This document shows positions 11,701-23,700 of a stretch of DNA of 64,000 bases, piece by piece. The first letter of the stretch is position 1. Each line of letters opens with the position of its first letter. The notes below the pieces were generated by a model. That model was not told where the DNA came from. It did not search any database and was given only the letters and a program-made list of their open reading frames with translations. A program made the position numbers and the translations under genes. The stretch comes from Lineus longissimus (Eukaryota; Nemertea; Pilidiophora; Heteronemertea; Lineidae), in the NCBI RefSeq assembly GCF_910592395.1, contig NC_088317.1, forward strand, positions 13,208,001 to 13,272,000. The letters are read 5' to 3'.

Positions 11701-14700
11701 ATTTCACAATGGGGAAAGGGTTCAATTCAGGACATGGCGTTAGGCCTAAGCATTCGGTGTGTATTCAGAATAGGGCTGTAGAGCAGACGCTTCAAAATGG
11801 CAACTGCAAAAGTTGTTCAAGCTGGAAAGAGGCAAAGGAAGCCTTACTACTCGGCCCAGGAAAACCTTTTTCTTGCTGAGTGCTACGAAGAGTTTAAGGA
11901 TATCATAGACGCACCACACAGGGATGCCAATATCAACGCGAAGAAGAACAAAGCATGGGACAATATCTGTGCACAACACAAGGCAAGTTTCCCGCATATT
12001 GAACGTTCTAAGGATGATCTGAAACTGAAGCTTTCCAAACTGAAGATGGAATCTCGAGAGAAGCTTCTGGAGAAAAAGAAATCACGCAACAAGACAGGGG
12101 ATGGAAAACCCACAACTGAGCCCAACCCAGCCCAGCAGAAAATCCTAGATCTATGTGAAGAAACCCCTGGGTTCAAGGGGCTGAAGGGTGTTGAGACTCC
12201 TGCTACAGTGTCGGCATCCCAAGACCAATTATCATCCGATGCAGGTAAGTCAGGACTACCTTTGTTTACAGATGGCTGGAAGAAACACACACTGCAAGAA
12301 CACTACAGAATAACACAGTTTTAAAAGTTACATACCATTTAATATAACTGACAAATTTGCGATCATACAGTATACTGTTGAACAGTTATAATGTTGGAAA
12401 TATTTCTGTCACCTTTCATTTAAAAAGTTCTTGTTTCAGATTCCGGCAATGATGGCGACCATTCGAATGAAACTGCAGAACCGGCTGAGGAAGCGACAGC
12501 AAGTGCAACCACAAGCCGTACCGGACCTCCGTCGTCAAGCACGATTCCAAGGAAATAGGCCTCATTCGATGATTTAGTTCACATTGAGAAAAAAATGAAC
12601 TTCTCAAACAAAAAAATCTTAAATTGAAAAAAAAGAAACTTAAGTTACAGATTCGACTTTTGCAGCATAAAGTAAATGAAGTGAGCTCGCCCAAAGACGA
12701 TGGTCAATTATTCTTTCACCTGTGAGCCATACTCGGCAACGGCAACTTACTCCACAACAACTACTATTTACATGTATAGGTGATATTTTGACAAAGCATG
12801 GGAGTAAGTTCTCAAAATAAAGAGTGACCATACCAGCATATCCTCTGCATCTTCTTGTTTATTAATGTTCGAATCTGTTCTGTATCAATAAGGCACGTGC
12901 TAGGTGTCCATTTGCTTGTCCAGTATATTCCTCCATACCAGGTTGTTGACGCCCAGGCTCAACATCATCAACCTGAGGCTCGTTTCTGTCCACTGCGATA
13001 TTGTGCAGCACAGCTGTTGCTGCAATTACTTTGCAGGTATCCTCTGGATTTCTCAAACGACTTTCAAGGTGTAAGGTATGGAACCTACGTTTCCACCTGC
13101 CAATCGTTTGTTCAACCAAAACCCTAGTACGCTTATGAGCTGAATTGTAACGCCGCTCAGAAGTTGTGTGCGGATTCAGAAGTGGTGTCATAAGCCAGCT
13201 TCGGCACGGATATCCGCTATCACCAAGAATGAACCCATCAATAGCACCACTCTCCATGAGATCCCAAATCTGACTTGTCCTCAATATTCTGATATCGTGT
13301 GCACCTCCAGGTCATCTTGCCACGATGTTGATGAATTTCCCCTTGTGATCACAAATGACTTGCACATTAATTGAATGATATCCTTTTCTGTTGATATAGT
13401 CGATATCGTTCTCATGTGGAGAACACATCCGAACATGAGTTCCGTCCACGCAGCCTATCACTTCTGGAAAATGTACACGTCTCATCCTATAGAATCCATC
13501 CTTGATTTGGGCTATATTTCGTGCATCAGGGAATTTCACATAGTCACCTATCTTCTCTGCGAGAGAATCCATCACACGATGAATAGCACGACAAGCAGTT
13601 TGCGGAGATACTTGTAGAGGATCCCCAACAACATTTTGGAAGATGCCAGTTGCATAATATTGAAGTGCTATCAACACCTGCTGAGATGGGAGTAGGGCGA
13701 AGTTTCTCCTTGTAGGATGTTCAATATCCGGGGCTACAATGTCCGTTATCAACATTATCCCCTCCCTCGAGAATCGATACCTCTTAACAAGTTCTGCATC
13801 ACCAAAAATGTCCAAAGGGTTTCGACGATCACGGAAAACGCGTTCTCCTCGCATTGCTCTACGCAATTCAGCAAGTTCCAGGATCCGTCTCGCCATCCTT
13901 ACTCTTCGAAGTCCGGAGGTGAAATGACTTTAGAATGGTGCTAAGGATTTAGAAGTACCCAAGACCTATTATAGAAATAGTAAGCAACTAGGAACCTTGC
14001 TAAGCTGAGAACGGTTTTATTGAATAGAATTAGCATGGAACTAGAGATGGAATGAAGTTTAGCAACCAACTAGGCCTAGAATGCTTTTATGGAATTGGCC
14101 CCAGGTGTTTTTTTGCAATTTTAGAAAGGGTATTCTTTCCTCAATGCATTTGATCTTCGCCTGTTTTATTAGAAGAAGACTATTTTCCGGAAAGTATTCG
14201 ACGTTTTCAATTTTGGTTCAACTATCAGGCGGTAGAAAACGTTTTTTGTTATCTTTAGCACTCACCCGTCCTTGCACGGAAAACATTTTCCTGCCACCGA
14301 ATGCACTTGTGGTCCTCATGTTTTCTTTGTGGTATTTTTTAAACTGCCGGAGCTCTGGACACCTTTTCGATAATGCATTATTTTTTAAGACAGTGTTCGT
14401 GCCATCCCACCTTTAAATCTGTCGTGACTCAGTGATGCCCTCTGTTGGACGTTGGACACTTTAGCAAGTCACGGAGAGCGAATGTCAGAGCAGAGAATAA
14501 TTCATTTTATCCAACGCTGTGTATGTTTCCAGTCGTCTCCAGAGTGTATCAAGATTTCCGAGTTGATTGGGATTCCAAATCTGATGTGTCCAGTCACATG
14601 GGTGACTCGTAGGTCCGTAAATTATCGTTTTGTCTGAGGAAAATACCGAAAATCTGATGCTTCTCCGGCACTACAGTTAGACAGTCTCACTAGACAGTAG

Positions 14701-17700
14701 TCCACTCAACGCCGAAATTTTAGTCAACCTCGTCCCCAGGACAGCAGTCTCAGTAGCAAGTTCGGGTTACAGTACGCACGTTTGAGAATGGCAGACCTGC
14801 AATACTATAGGAAATCTTTGGGCCAATACACGGGAAATGTCAGACGAAAGTTAGGACGTCTGGACGAAGGGCTTTTGGTCATGTCAGTGGAGGACGTAGA
14901 GGACGCTGAAAATGGAATATTTTCGTCTGCCACTAAGTACAGGGACCAACTCGAAATATTTGATGTTGTGGCAATTCCGGTCGATGCTGGAGTGGCATGG
15001 GACAGGTTTATGAGATCGGCCGAGAGATGAAGTTCACATTGGAGGCAGCACAGATGCAGATCCAGTACTTGATGGCAAAGCAAGAGTGGGCCAGGCATAA
15101 GCGTCGGGTGGCGCCACTGTTACAACACAGGAACCCAATGAGTCCAGTCTTGAAGGGGACACAGGGCGGTGATTTTACAGTTGGATCTCGGGCTTCTCAG
15201 GCAGATGATAGGTTTGAAAGGGAAATTAATGCATTAAAGGAGGAATGCCAGAGATTGGAGAATGAGATTAGTGTGCACCAGGATAGCTGTTTTAGAATTG
15301 GTCCAACAGTACCGAAAGACGTCTACAGTATTGTTTTGGTGAGCGAGGGTGAGCGCTGCGAAGTAGCTCCTTTCTTGAGCCCCTCAAACATCTGGATTTA
15401 CTGCAGTCTGAGTGAAGAGGCCTAAATACAGAGTGGAATGTCTTTTCTGTGAATGTCTCGAGATTCATTTTGTGCATATTTGATGGTGATGGGACTCAGC
15501 CGTTTGTGTTCTGGACTGTGGATTTTTCTGGCCCTTGCTGGGCTAGGAATTCTCTGGGAAGCCATTAGTCCTGGTGTACATACTTCTATACGTGGTGTAC
15601 ACTGCTGTACATTCGCTAAGCCAGGGAGGATTAACACGCAGGCCTATTTAATTGCTGGTCTTCATGCCATACGTATATGGTAGGCCGTAGGGGACATTAA
15701 TGCCGATTTAAGTTCTAGAACATAATTATTTATTGTCTAGCACGTAAATCAGCCTATCACAGAGCAGGAATTTAGTTCTAGCACGTTAATCAACCAATCG
15801 GTGACCAGGAATAATGGTCTAGCACATAAATCAGCCTATCACAGTGCAGGAATTTAGTTCTAGCATGTTAATCAACCAATCGCTGACCAGGAATAATGGT
15901 CGAGCACATAAATCAGCCTATCACAGTGCAGGAATTTAGTTCTAGCACGTTAATCAACCAATCGCTGAACAAACTACATTAAAAAAAACAGATCACTTCA
16001 AATTTTGAAGATACTATAATAGTACATGTAAGTGTTTTTGCCTTGAGGCCGATTAGTTCATGTACCTGTCGACCCTCCAGTGGCTGTACATGTAGAGACC
16101 CTAGGCAGTAATTCCACTTTTATTTCAGAAAAAATCCAACCACATTAATTTCAATTTTGGTCCTTGCCACAATTTTGCCAGCCATTCCTTGTTGCTAATC
16201 TGGCACATGTTTTCATGTATTTCTAATGTGCTTTTGTCGATGATAATCGTCAACACAGCACATTGTATGATTACGCTAGTATCGCTTGCCAACATCCTCA
16301 AACCCTGTGGTCCCAATGATGAACTGCACAACATTTGATCTATTAATTTGTTCTTCCAGTTGATTTTGAAAAGTACAAATATGTAAAATGAAATGTTCTG
16401 TGCTTGATTACCTGGGGATAATTTGGTACGAGACAAAATACCAGGAGTATGTTTTGATTTTGAACATTCAAAATGTTTGAAACGATGGTTGCCATTGGCT
16501 GATTTATGTTCTAGACCGTAATGAATTTATGTCCAACACGGCCCTCATGCCAATCACCATAGCTATTTATGTGCTAGACCATTATTCCTGGTAAGCGATT
16601 GGTTGATTAACGTGCTAGAACTAAATTCCTGCACTGTGATAGGCTGATTTATGTGCTAGACCATTATTCCTGGTCACCGATTGGTTGATTAACGTGCTAG
16701 AACTAAATTCCTGCTCTGTGATAGGCTGATTTACATGCTAGACAATAAATAATTATGTTCTAGAACTTAAATCGGCATTAATGTCCCCTACGGCCTACCA
16801 TATATGTGAAGGACTGCGATACTTTCACCCACTTCGAATCGTTCCAGTGTGATTTGTCGGTTGGCGACTGTTCCTTTAGACTTGCACTGATATACAGACC
16901 AAGGCCAACCAAGGAAAACGGTCTCAGGAACTCGGTATTCTTCGACGAGTGGTCAACATTTCTCCCACATTACGTTACTTTATCAAGGGGATTCCTGATA
17001 GTTGGTGATCTTAACTTTCATGTTGACGACCTCGAAAATGATCGAGACGCGCGTCGTTTCATGGATTTGCTAGAGGAGCATGGCATCGTTCAGCACGTAG
17101 CGGAACCTACACATGTGCAGGATCACACACTCGATGTTGCCATTACCAGGGACAACCAACGCAGTCTTGTCTCAGACATCCAGGTCCGTGATCCTTGTCT
17201 TTTCAACGATGAAGGGGACCAAATCAAGGACCATCTTGCAGTCAGCTTGACGACAACACTTGCGAAACCGGTTCCTGTAAGAGTTACAGTCCCCTACAGG
17301 AAGCTAAGGCAGATAAATATTGATGCCTTCCGGAATGATATCGGAGAGTCGTTTGTCTTTAATGAGGCCAGCCCAGTGGACGATTTGGTTCAGTCATACA
17401 CCGATGGCTTGACTACACTTCTAGACAAACATGCTCCTCTTCAACACAAGACACTTGTTCTCCATCCCAAATGTCCGTGGTATACATAAGAGATCCACGA
17501 TGCCAAACATGTTAGGCGGAGCTTGGAGCGCAAGTGGAGGAAAACGAAGCTCGCCGTTCATCATCAGATGTATCGTAACCAGTGCGCAGTAGTTAACAAG
17601 CTCATAAAGCAGGCGCGGACATCACACTATTCAGCGAAGATCACCGAATGTGGCCGCGATCAAAAGCAGATGTATGAAATAAGCCGGCATCTACTGGGGG

Positions 17701-20700
17701 ATACTGGGTCTTCCCCGCTGCCACAATCCGAGTCGCCTAAGGAACTCGCTGAGTCCTTCAGTGAGTTCTTCACGGATAAGATTGCCAAAATCCGGGAAAC
17801 TCTCAACACTGCCCAGGATGACTGTTCCGAAACGGCCGACGAGCTACCAGAGGGAGTGACCCCTCTTTTCGCATTTCCACCAGCCACAGAGAAGGATTGT
17901 GATGAAATCCCTCTCGAAATCCTGTGAACTGGATCCAGTTCCAACATGGCTTCTTAAACTCTGCATTGATGAACTGCTTCCAATACTGACTGCCATAATA
18001 AATGCATCGCTAAAAGCTAGCTATGTTCCTCGCGCTTTTAAATCTGCGCTCATTCGGCCTCTACTAAAGAAGCCAAGTCTTGACTCTGACATTCTCAAAA
18101 ACTACCGCCCTGTGTCAAACCTACCCTTTGTGTCGAAGGTTGTGGAGAAGGTCGTTGATGCCCGCCTCGAACATCACCTCCTGTCCAACTCGCTGCATGA
18201 AGAAATGCAGTCCGCCTACCGAAGAGGTCACTCAACAGAGACCGCTCTACTAAGGGTTCAGAGCGACATCCTTGGTAGTTTGGACAGGGGTGATGTGACA
18301 GTGCTTGTCATGATCGACCTCTCTGCAGCCTTCGATACCATTGACCATAAGATCCTTCTAAAAAGGTTTGAACAGTTATTTGGCATCACACGCTCTGCTC
18401 TTGCCTGGATTGCATCATATCTTGATGACAGGTATCAGACTGTCGTTATTGATCGTCAAAGATCTACGTCCGTTCTCTTAAAATATGGTGTTCCGCAGGG
18501 GTCGGTGTTGGGCCCAAAAATGTACTGCCTGTACACAAAACCACTCGGCAACATAACAAGAAACCATGGCCCAGGTTATCATTTTTATGCAGATGATACA
18601 CAGCTTTATGACTCTTTTAATCCGGGGATCCCACAAGCACAGGAAGTTACACTTGACTGTCTTGACTTATGCATTACTGACAATGGTTCCTGGTTGAAGA
18701 AGAACATGCTGAAAAAGAACGACGACAAGACGGAGGCGGTGGATTATTGAACTCGAGCGCGCGAAAGTTGAATTACCCGCGCTTAAACTTTTGGTTGCAC
18801 ATGCGCATACGCCGATTTACTAGAAAACTTCCGGAGTCAGGAGGACCGGTGGTCGGGGAGAAAACTGTCAATTGATTCATAAATATGGGCAGACTGGTAA
18901 GGAATCAATAGGTGATCGAACGATCAATATGTATAGAACATGTAATGCCCCTATTTGTCCGAAGAGCCCCTTTAGTTAGCTTGTAATCGCCGCTGAAATT
19001 GGCGAGGGTAAAACTCCATGTGACCGGCCATTGTTTGTCAATGCAGTGCTGCCATCTTTTGATGGATGTGGCTAACTAATACCACTACTGTAGGCTCTCA
19101 CTTGTGACAGCATGTTGCTGGATATTTCTAGGTTATGATAATTTGTGACTCTGTAAGTGACCCATTCTGGTAACAGTGACTTAGGATTGTGCTTATTGTA
19201 TACTTTCAGGTTTCAAATGATCTTGGGACCTTTTAGAACTTAATAGAAAATCATAGTAAATGTTTGTCTTAGCTTTGTCTTATTGGAGAATACCCGAACC
19301 CCCGCCTCCTCTCTTTAGGTGGCACTCTTTGCATCCACTCATCGTTCCAAGACCCTGGATCACGTTTCGGTGAATGTTGGTGACTCTATCATTGACTCTG
19401 TGGCATGCGTAAGAAATTTGGGGGTGATGTTTGACAAGAAAATGAACATGAAAGCACAGGTGAATGCTGTCTGTAGGTCGGCCTACGCCCAACTAAGGAA
19501 TATTGGACTGATCCGTCAGTATCTCAACACTTCTGCAACCCGTTCACTAGTGTGCGGTCTAGTCACATCAAGGCTGGATTACTGCAATTCACTGCTCTAT
19601 GGCATTTCAAAAGACCTTATGAACAAGTTGCAGAGGGTGCAGAACGTGGCGGCCCGCATCATCACGCGCACCAAGCGTGGAGACCACATCTCCCCTGTAC
19701 TACGTGAGCTCCACTGGTTGCCGGTTGAGCAGAGGGTGAACTATAAAATCTTCGTGCACGTTTTCAAATGTGTGCATGGAATAGCGCCTGGCTACTTGTC
19801 AAGCCTGGTCAATATCTATAGGCCAGGAAGAGACCTTCGGTCGGCTGATGACAATAGACTAGTACTTCCAAGGGCCCGGAGCAAATATGGGGAGCGCTGC
19901 TTCTCATTCTCCGCAGCTGTTTTGTGGAATGGGCTCCCTTTTGAGGTTCGGCAGGCAAAGAGCCTTGCATCATTTCAAACGATGCTCAAGACCCATCTTT
20001 TTTCGATTGTAATTTTGTTATAAATATTGTAAAAGCGCCTTTGAACGGATTTAATCTGAAAAAGGCGCTTAAATTTGAATATGGAATATACATACATACA
20101 TACATACATTAGGGAAACAGGTCCCAGTGGCCATGGGAGTGCTCAACGCTTGTCGCGAAGGCCAGATCCTGTGATTGGCTTTAAGTCTGATGGTATACAT
20201 TTTCATGCTGAGGTAGCAGGGACGTTAAGTCGCCATATTGGAGCTACTATGTCATCGACACCTAGGACTGGGACTAGTTTGCCTGAGTTAGGTTGGCCTA
20301 CCAGTTAGTCATTCGGAACGGTGAAGATGGCGCCACAAGTTCTTGTTAACACTCACATGGATGGTGATGTTGGACGTTTGCAGGAGGATGCCTATGGTGA
20401 TAGCCAGTTGACAAGTCGCCTAATACTTGTGAGGGAACCAAACCCAACATGCAGTATCCCTAATCAGTCCGAGTACATTGGTGATTGTGGTCAAGAATAC
20501 TGCAATGGTATCCAGCAATTGAGAGGAGAAACCCCGGCCAGCGGATTTAAAGGAGGCTATGGGGTACGCCAAATGCCCCACGAGCCTAGTTTGAGCCAAA
20601 TCCACGAGAGGGCAGGGGTCAGCTGCAGACCTAAGTGCAACATGCCATGGAGGGATGATTCAAGAGCCCCACGTCGTGCCTGATGGGGGAGAGACCAGGC

Positions 20701-23700
20701 TATATCTAATGAGCTAAGTTTAGCATTGGTGCTGGAGAAATTAGCGGTCCAAACAGAGTTATCTACACCGCCACCTATGTCATTTGATGGAACTCCCGCC
20801 GAGTATACGAAATTTCGTCGATTGTTTGATCTGCGGGTTGGATGCAAACCGATAGCTTTAAGCTTTCCCAGCTGCTGACGTTGACAACTGGTAACGCCCA
20901 CAAGGCAATCATGCACCTTGACGCAAGGGCCCAACAGGCCGCGTAGCGGCAAAAAAGCGAAGCTGGCGAAACATTTATAACGGGTCACCGTCACTTATTA
21001 TTGGACTTATAGCGCATTTACGGGGTTGCAACTATTTTGCTTTATAGTGTCACCAGGAAAGAAAAGCATGCGACCCAACGCCGATCTATTTGTATAAAGT
21101 GATAATTGGAAGGTATATAGTAGGAAATGTCAATAAAATAATCATTCCATGTCGTCTTTTGAGGGCATTTTTGATTGTAAAAATATATGTGTACGTCACC
21201 GGAGTCTCTGCAACGATAATTTTATCACAGCAGTCCCGCGCAAGTAGAAGTTCTTTACCTATTAGTTCTTCACTTATTAGTCTGGCGGAAAGCCAGACGT
21301 TTTCCATTACGATTTCACTACGATGTTTGACCAGAAGGAGCAGTGCGCGAGATATGCTAATGAGCAGACTTCCCTCGCTTGAGTTTCGGAAGAATGTTCC
21401 ATATTGCGCTAAGCTGACCACTGATGACCATGACAGGCGTGCATTGGACTGGTACAGGTTGGAACTGAACATTGAATATGCTGATGGTGACGCTTTCTGA
21501 TGAGAAGTTGGTCGTAACTGATGCAGTATCCTTGGACTTGTCCACAGCATCGTTCAATCATTGCTGTCTGAGCTGGCTTGATTCTGTACTTACCCAAATA
21601 CTGAGACCAAATGCCTGTTGACTGTGCTTTAAGAGAGACTGGCGCCATGCCTAGTCTCTCTTTAAGCACAGTCAACAGACACCAACCCCCTCAGACTCAG
21701 AAACCACAAACGCCAAAGCCTCGGATGTACTTAAGGACAGGTTCGGTCGGCCCTATCAGATCGTTAAGTCATGCTTGGAGAAAATCACGTTTGGAAAGAT
21801 GATTCCCCATGATCCAAAGGGATTGCTCGAGTATTCCGACCACTTGAACGCTGTCTACGAGACTCAACCTACTTAGAGAGGCGGACACTCAAACCACCTT
21901 GAAGGCCATATTTGAGCGATTGCCGCCAGCAGTCCAGGCGAGATGGGCGAAGATGGTGTCACGTATGGAAGATGAGGATAAGGTTCCGCGATTGATGGAT
22001 TTGGTTGAGTATGTGAAGAATCAAGCTAACATGATGAACCATGTGGTCTTTGAAGTCAAGTCGGTGGTAGTGGCAGCGCAACCACCAGCTGCGGCGTGGA
22101 AACACAGGACAGCGGCAGCATTCCCACCAAAGGTAAAGGTTACCACCCTCTCCACTCAGGCGGCGAGTGAAGACATGCAGGAGGGCGAAAAACCAGAGGG
22201 CGGGAAGCCACAGTGCAAATTTTGCAGGCAGGAACATCTGATTATCCATTGTCAGAAGTTCGAGAAGGAGGAACCCGCAGTCAGGAGGAGATTTGCCACG
22301 AACAATATGCTGTGCTCTGGCTTGGCAGGCATAAGATTAAAGACTGCAGAAAGAAAAGGCCGTGTAAAAGTTGTTGTGGTGATCACCATTCACTCCTCCA
22401 TACGCCAGGTCTTGGCGCATCAGGTCAGGGCCAAGATGAATCCATCGGACACCGAACACAGGGAGCTGATGGAGCAGCTCGGCCAACCAGCAGACATAAT
22501 CGTTCAGATCAAACCAAGACCTACAGTCAAACGGTTGGGTCGGTGGTAGCATCAAAACCGGTGCGGTTATATGGCAAAGGGAGTCATGTGCACTAAATTT
22601 CAAGTTCATAGCTTTAGCGGTTAAGAAACGTGCCATAGTTACGCTCAAACGGCCAATTTACACCACTTGACCCCTGTGACCTTGAAAACTAGGCCAAATC
22701 GAAAACCCGTATGATATGTGATGTATCCTTACTAAGAGTACCTACCATAACAATTTTATCGAAAACGGGTCACTCGTAAGAGATATATCACACTTTTTAG
22801 GTGTCCACTTCTGGCCCCCTGGTGGCCAAGTTAAGAATCAGATCGGGCCGAAATTCATTGTTAGAGGTCGCCTGACCGGGGGGGGGGGGGGGGGGGGGGG
22901 GTCTTGTGTGCAAAGTTACAAGTTCATAGCCCTAGCTGTTAAGAAACGTGCCACTGTTTTTGAAATAGGATACGACCACGGACGACGGACACGGCGGTAT
23001 TGTATAGACTCACCTAGACGGTGAGCCACAAAGACATCCTTCTCAATTATCAGCTTCATGAATATTTAAAATGTTCTTATCCAGATGAGAGTAAGAAGGT
23101 TACTTTGCGAGTAGGTTGGGGTGACATCCCTCTAGGATCACAGCAGACCTACGTCTACCTTGTGGCCAAGGAAGAGAACACTCGTGCGGCCCCCAGATTC
23201 TCGAAAGAATCGGTCATCTTACTCTCCAAGAAATCGGGCTACCTGTTCTTACAAACAGACAAGCCTCTCTACAATCCTCACGAAAAGGGTAAGTGCGGTT
23301 GGCTATTTGTGGCGTCATTGTATGATATAAAGTTCTGAAATGACCTTCGTATTTTGTTATTCGATACACTTTTATCAATACATGTATTGTTTTTCAGTTG
23401 CAGAGTACAATCATGTATAAGTATTTTGGTGTTTGACCAAAAATGGTCCAATTTTTAGCGCGAAATTCAGGAACCATATGTCTGATTGAGGAATAATTTT
23501 GCCGCGGGCTCTATGAGCTATAAATCATTGGTGGTCAACAACTTAAAGTGCAACTTTTGTATGAATATATAATAATAATTTAAAGTGCTTATGTAGCGCT
23601 TTTTCCAGGTTTCCCTGCTCAAAGCACTTTTGGGATTCCATATTTATTTATTACCCCGGTCTCTACAGAAATCAATCAGGGGTTGATCAAGGAGAAACCA

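Larger units (their letters stand above)
11493..14101. mobile_element. PIF/Harbinger DNA transposon, about 2.6 kb, near complete
   Basis: Inverted termini GCGCCAATTCCATAAAAGCA at 11493 and its counterpart (reverse complement GGGCCAATTCCATAAAAGCA) ending at 14101, flanked by CAG on both sides, a 3-bp target duplication of the size known for Harbinger. It carries the two standard Harbinger genes, Myb-like on plus and transposase on minus, arranged tail to tail. Sits in intron 2 of the C3-like gene. Confidence 0.88.
16805..20109 (+). mobile_element. L2/CR1-like LINE, 5'-truncated, interrupted
   Basis: Contains the C-terminal part of an apurinic endonuclease (GDLNFHVDD), a reverse transcriptase, a C-terminal region and a 3' end with a hairpin (aagcgcct...aggcgctt) and a (CATA)n tail at 20090-20109. 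This tail structure is typical of L2/CR1-type LINEs. Internal damage: a stop after CPWYT, a frameshift near 17925 and a 0.57-kb insertion. Confidence 0.85.

Noticed and set aside
11797-12558. Myb-like gene as a host gene
   Set aside because: It lies between the Harbinger termini opposite the transposase, the standard two-gene layout of that transposon.
22880-22901. Poly-G run (also poly-C near 61897 and poly-G near 43530)
   Set aside because: Homopolymer runs of uncertain true length; possible sequencing or assembly artefacts, no functional claim.
23018-23084. Upstream extension of C3-like exon 3 (reads SHKDILLNYQLHEYLKCSYP)
   Set aside because: Open frame only; the AG at 23033 lacks a pyrimidine tract, while tcttatccag at 23084 fits both phase and family alignment. 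Kept as an alternative.
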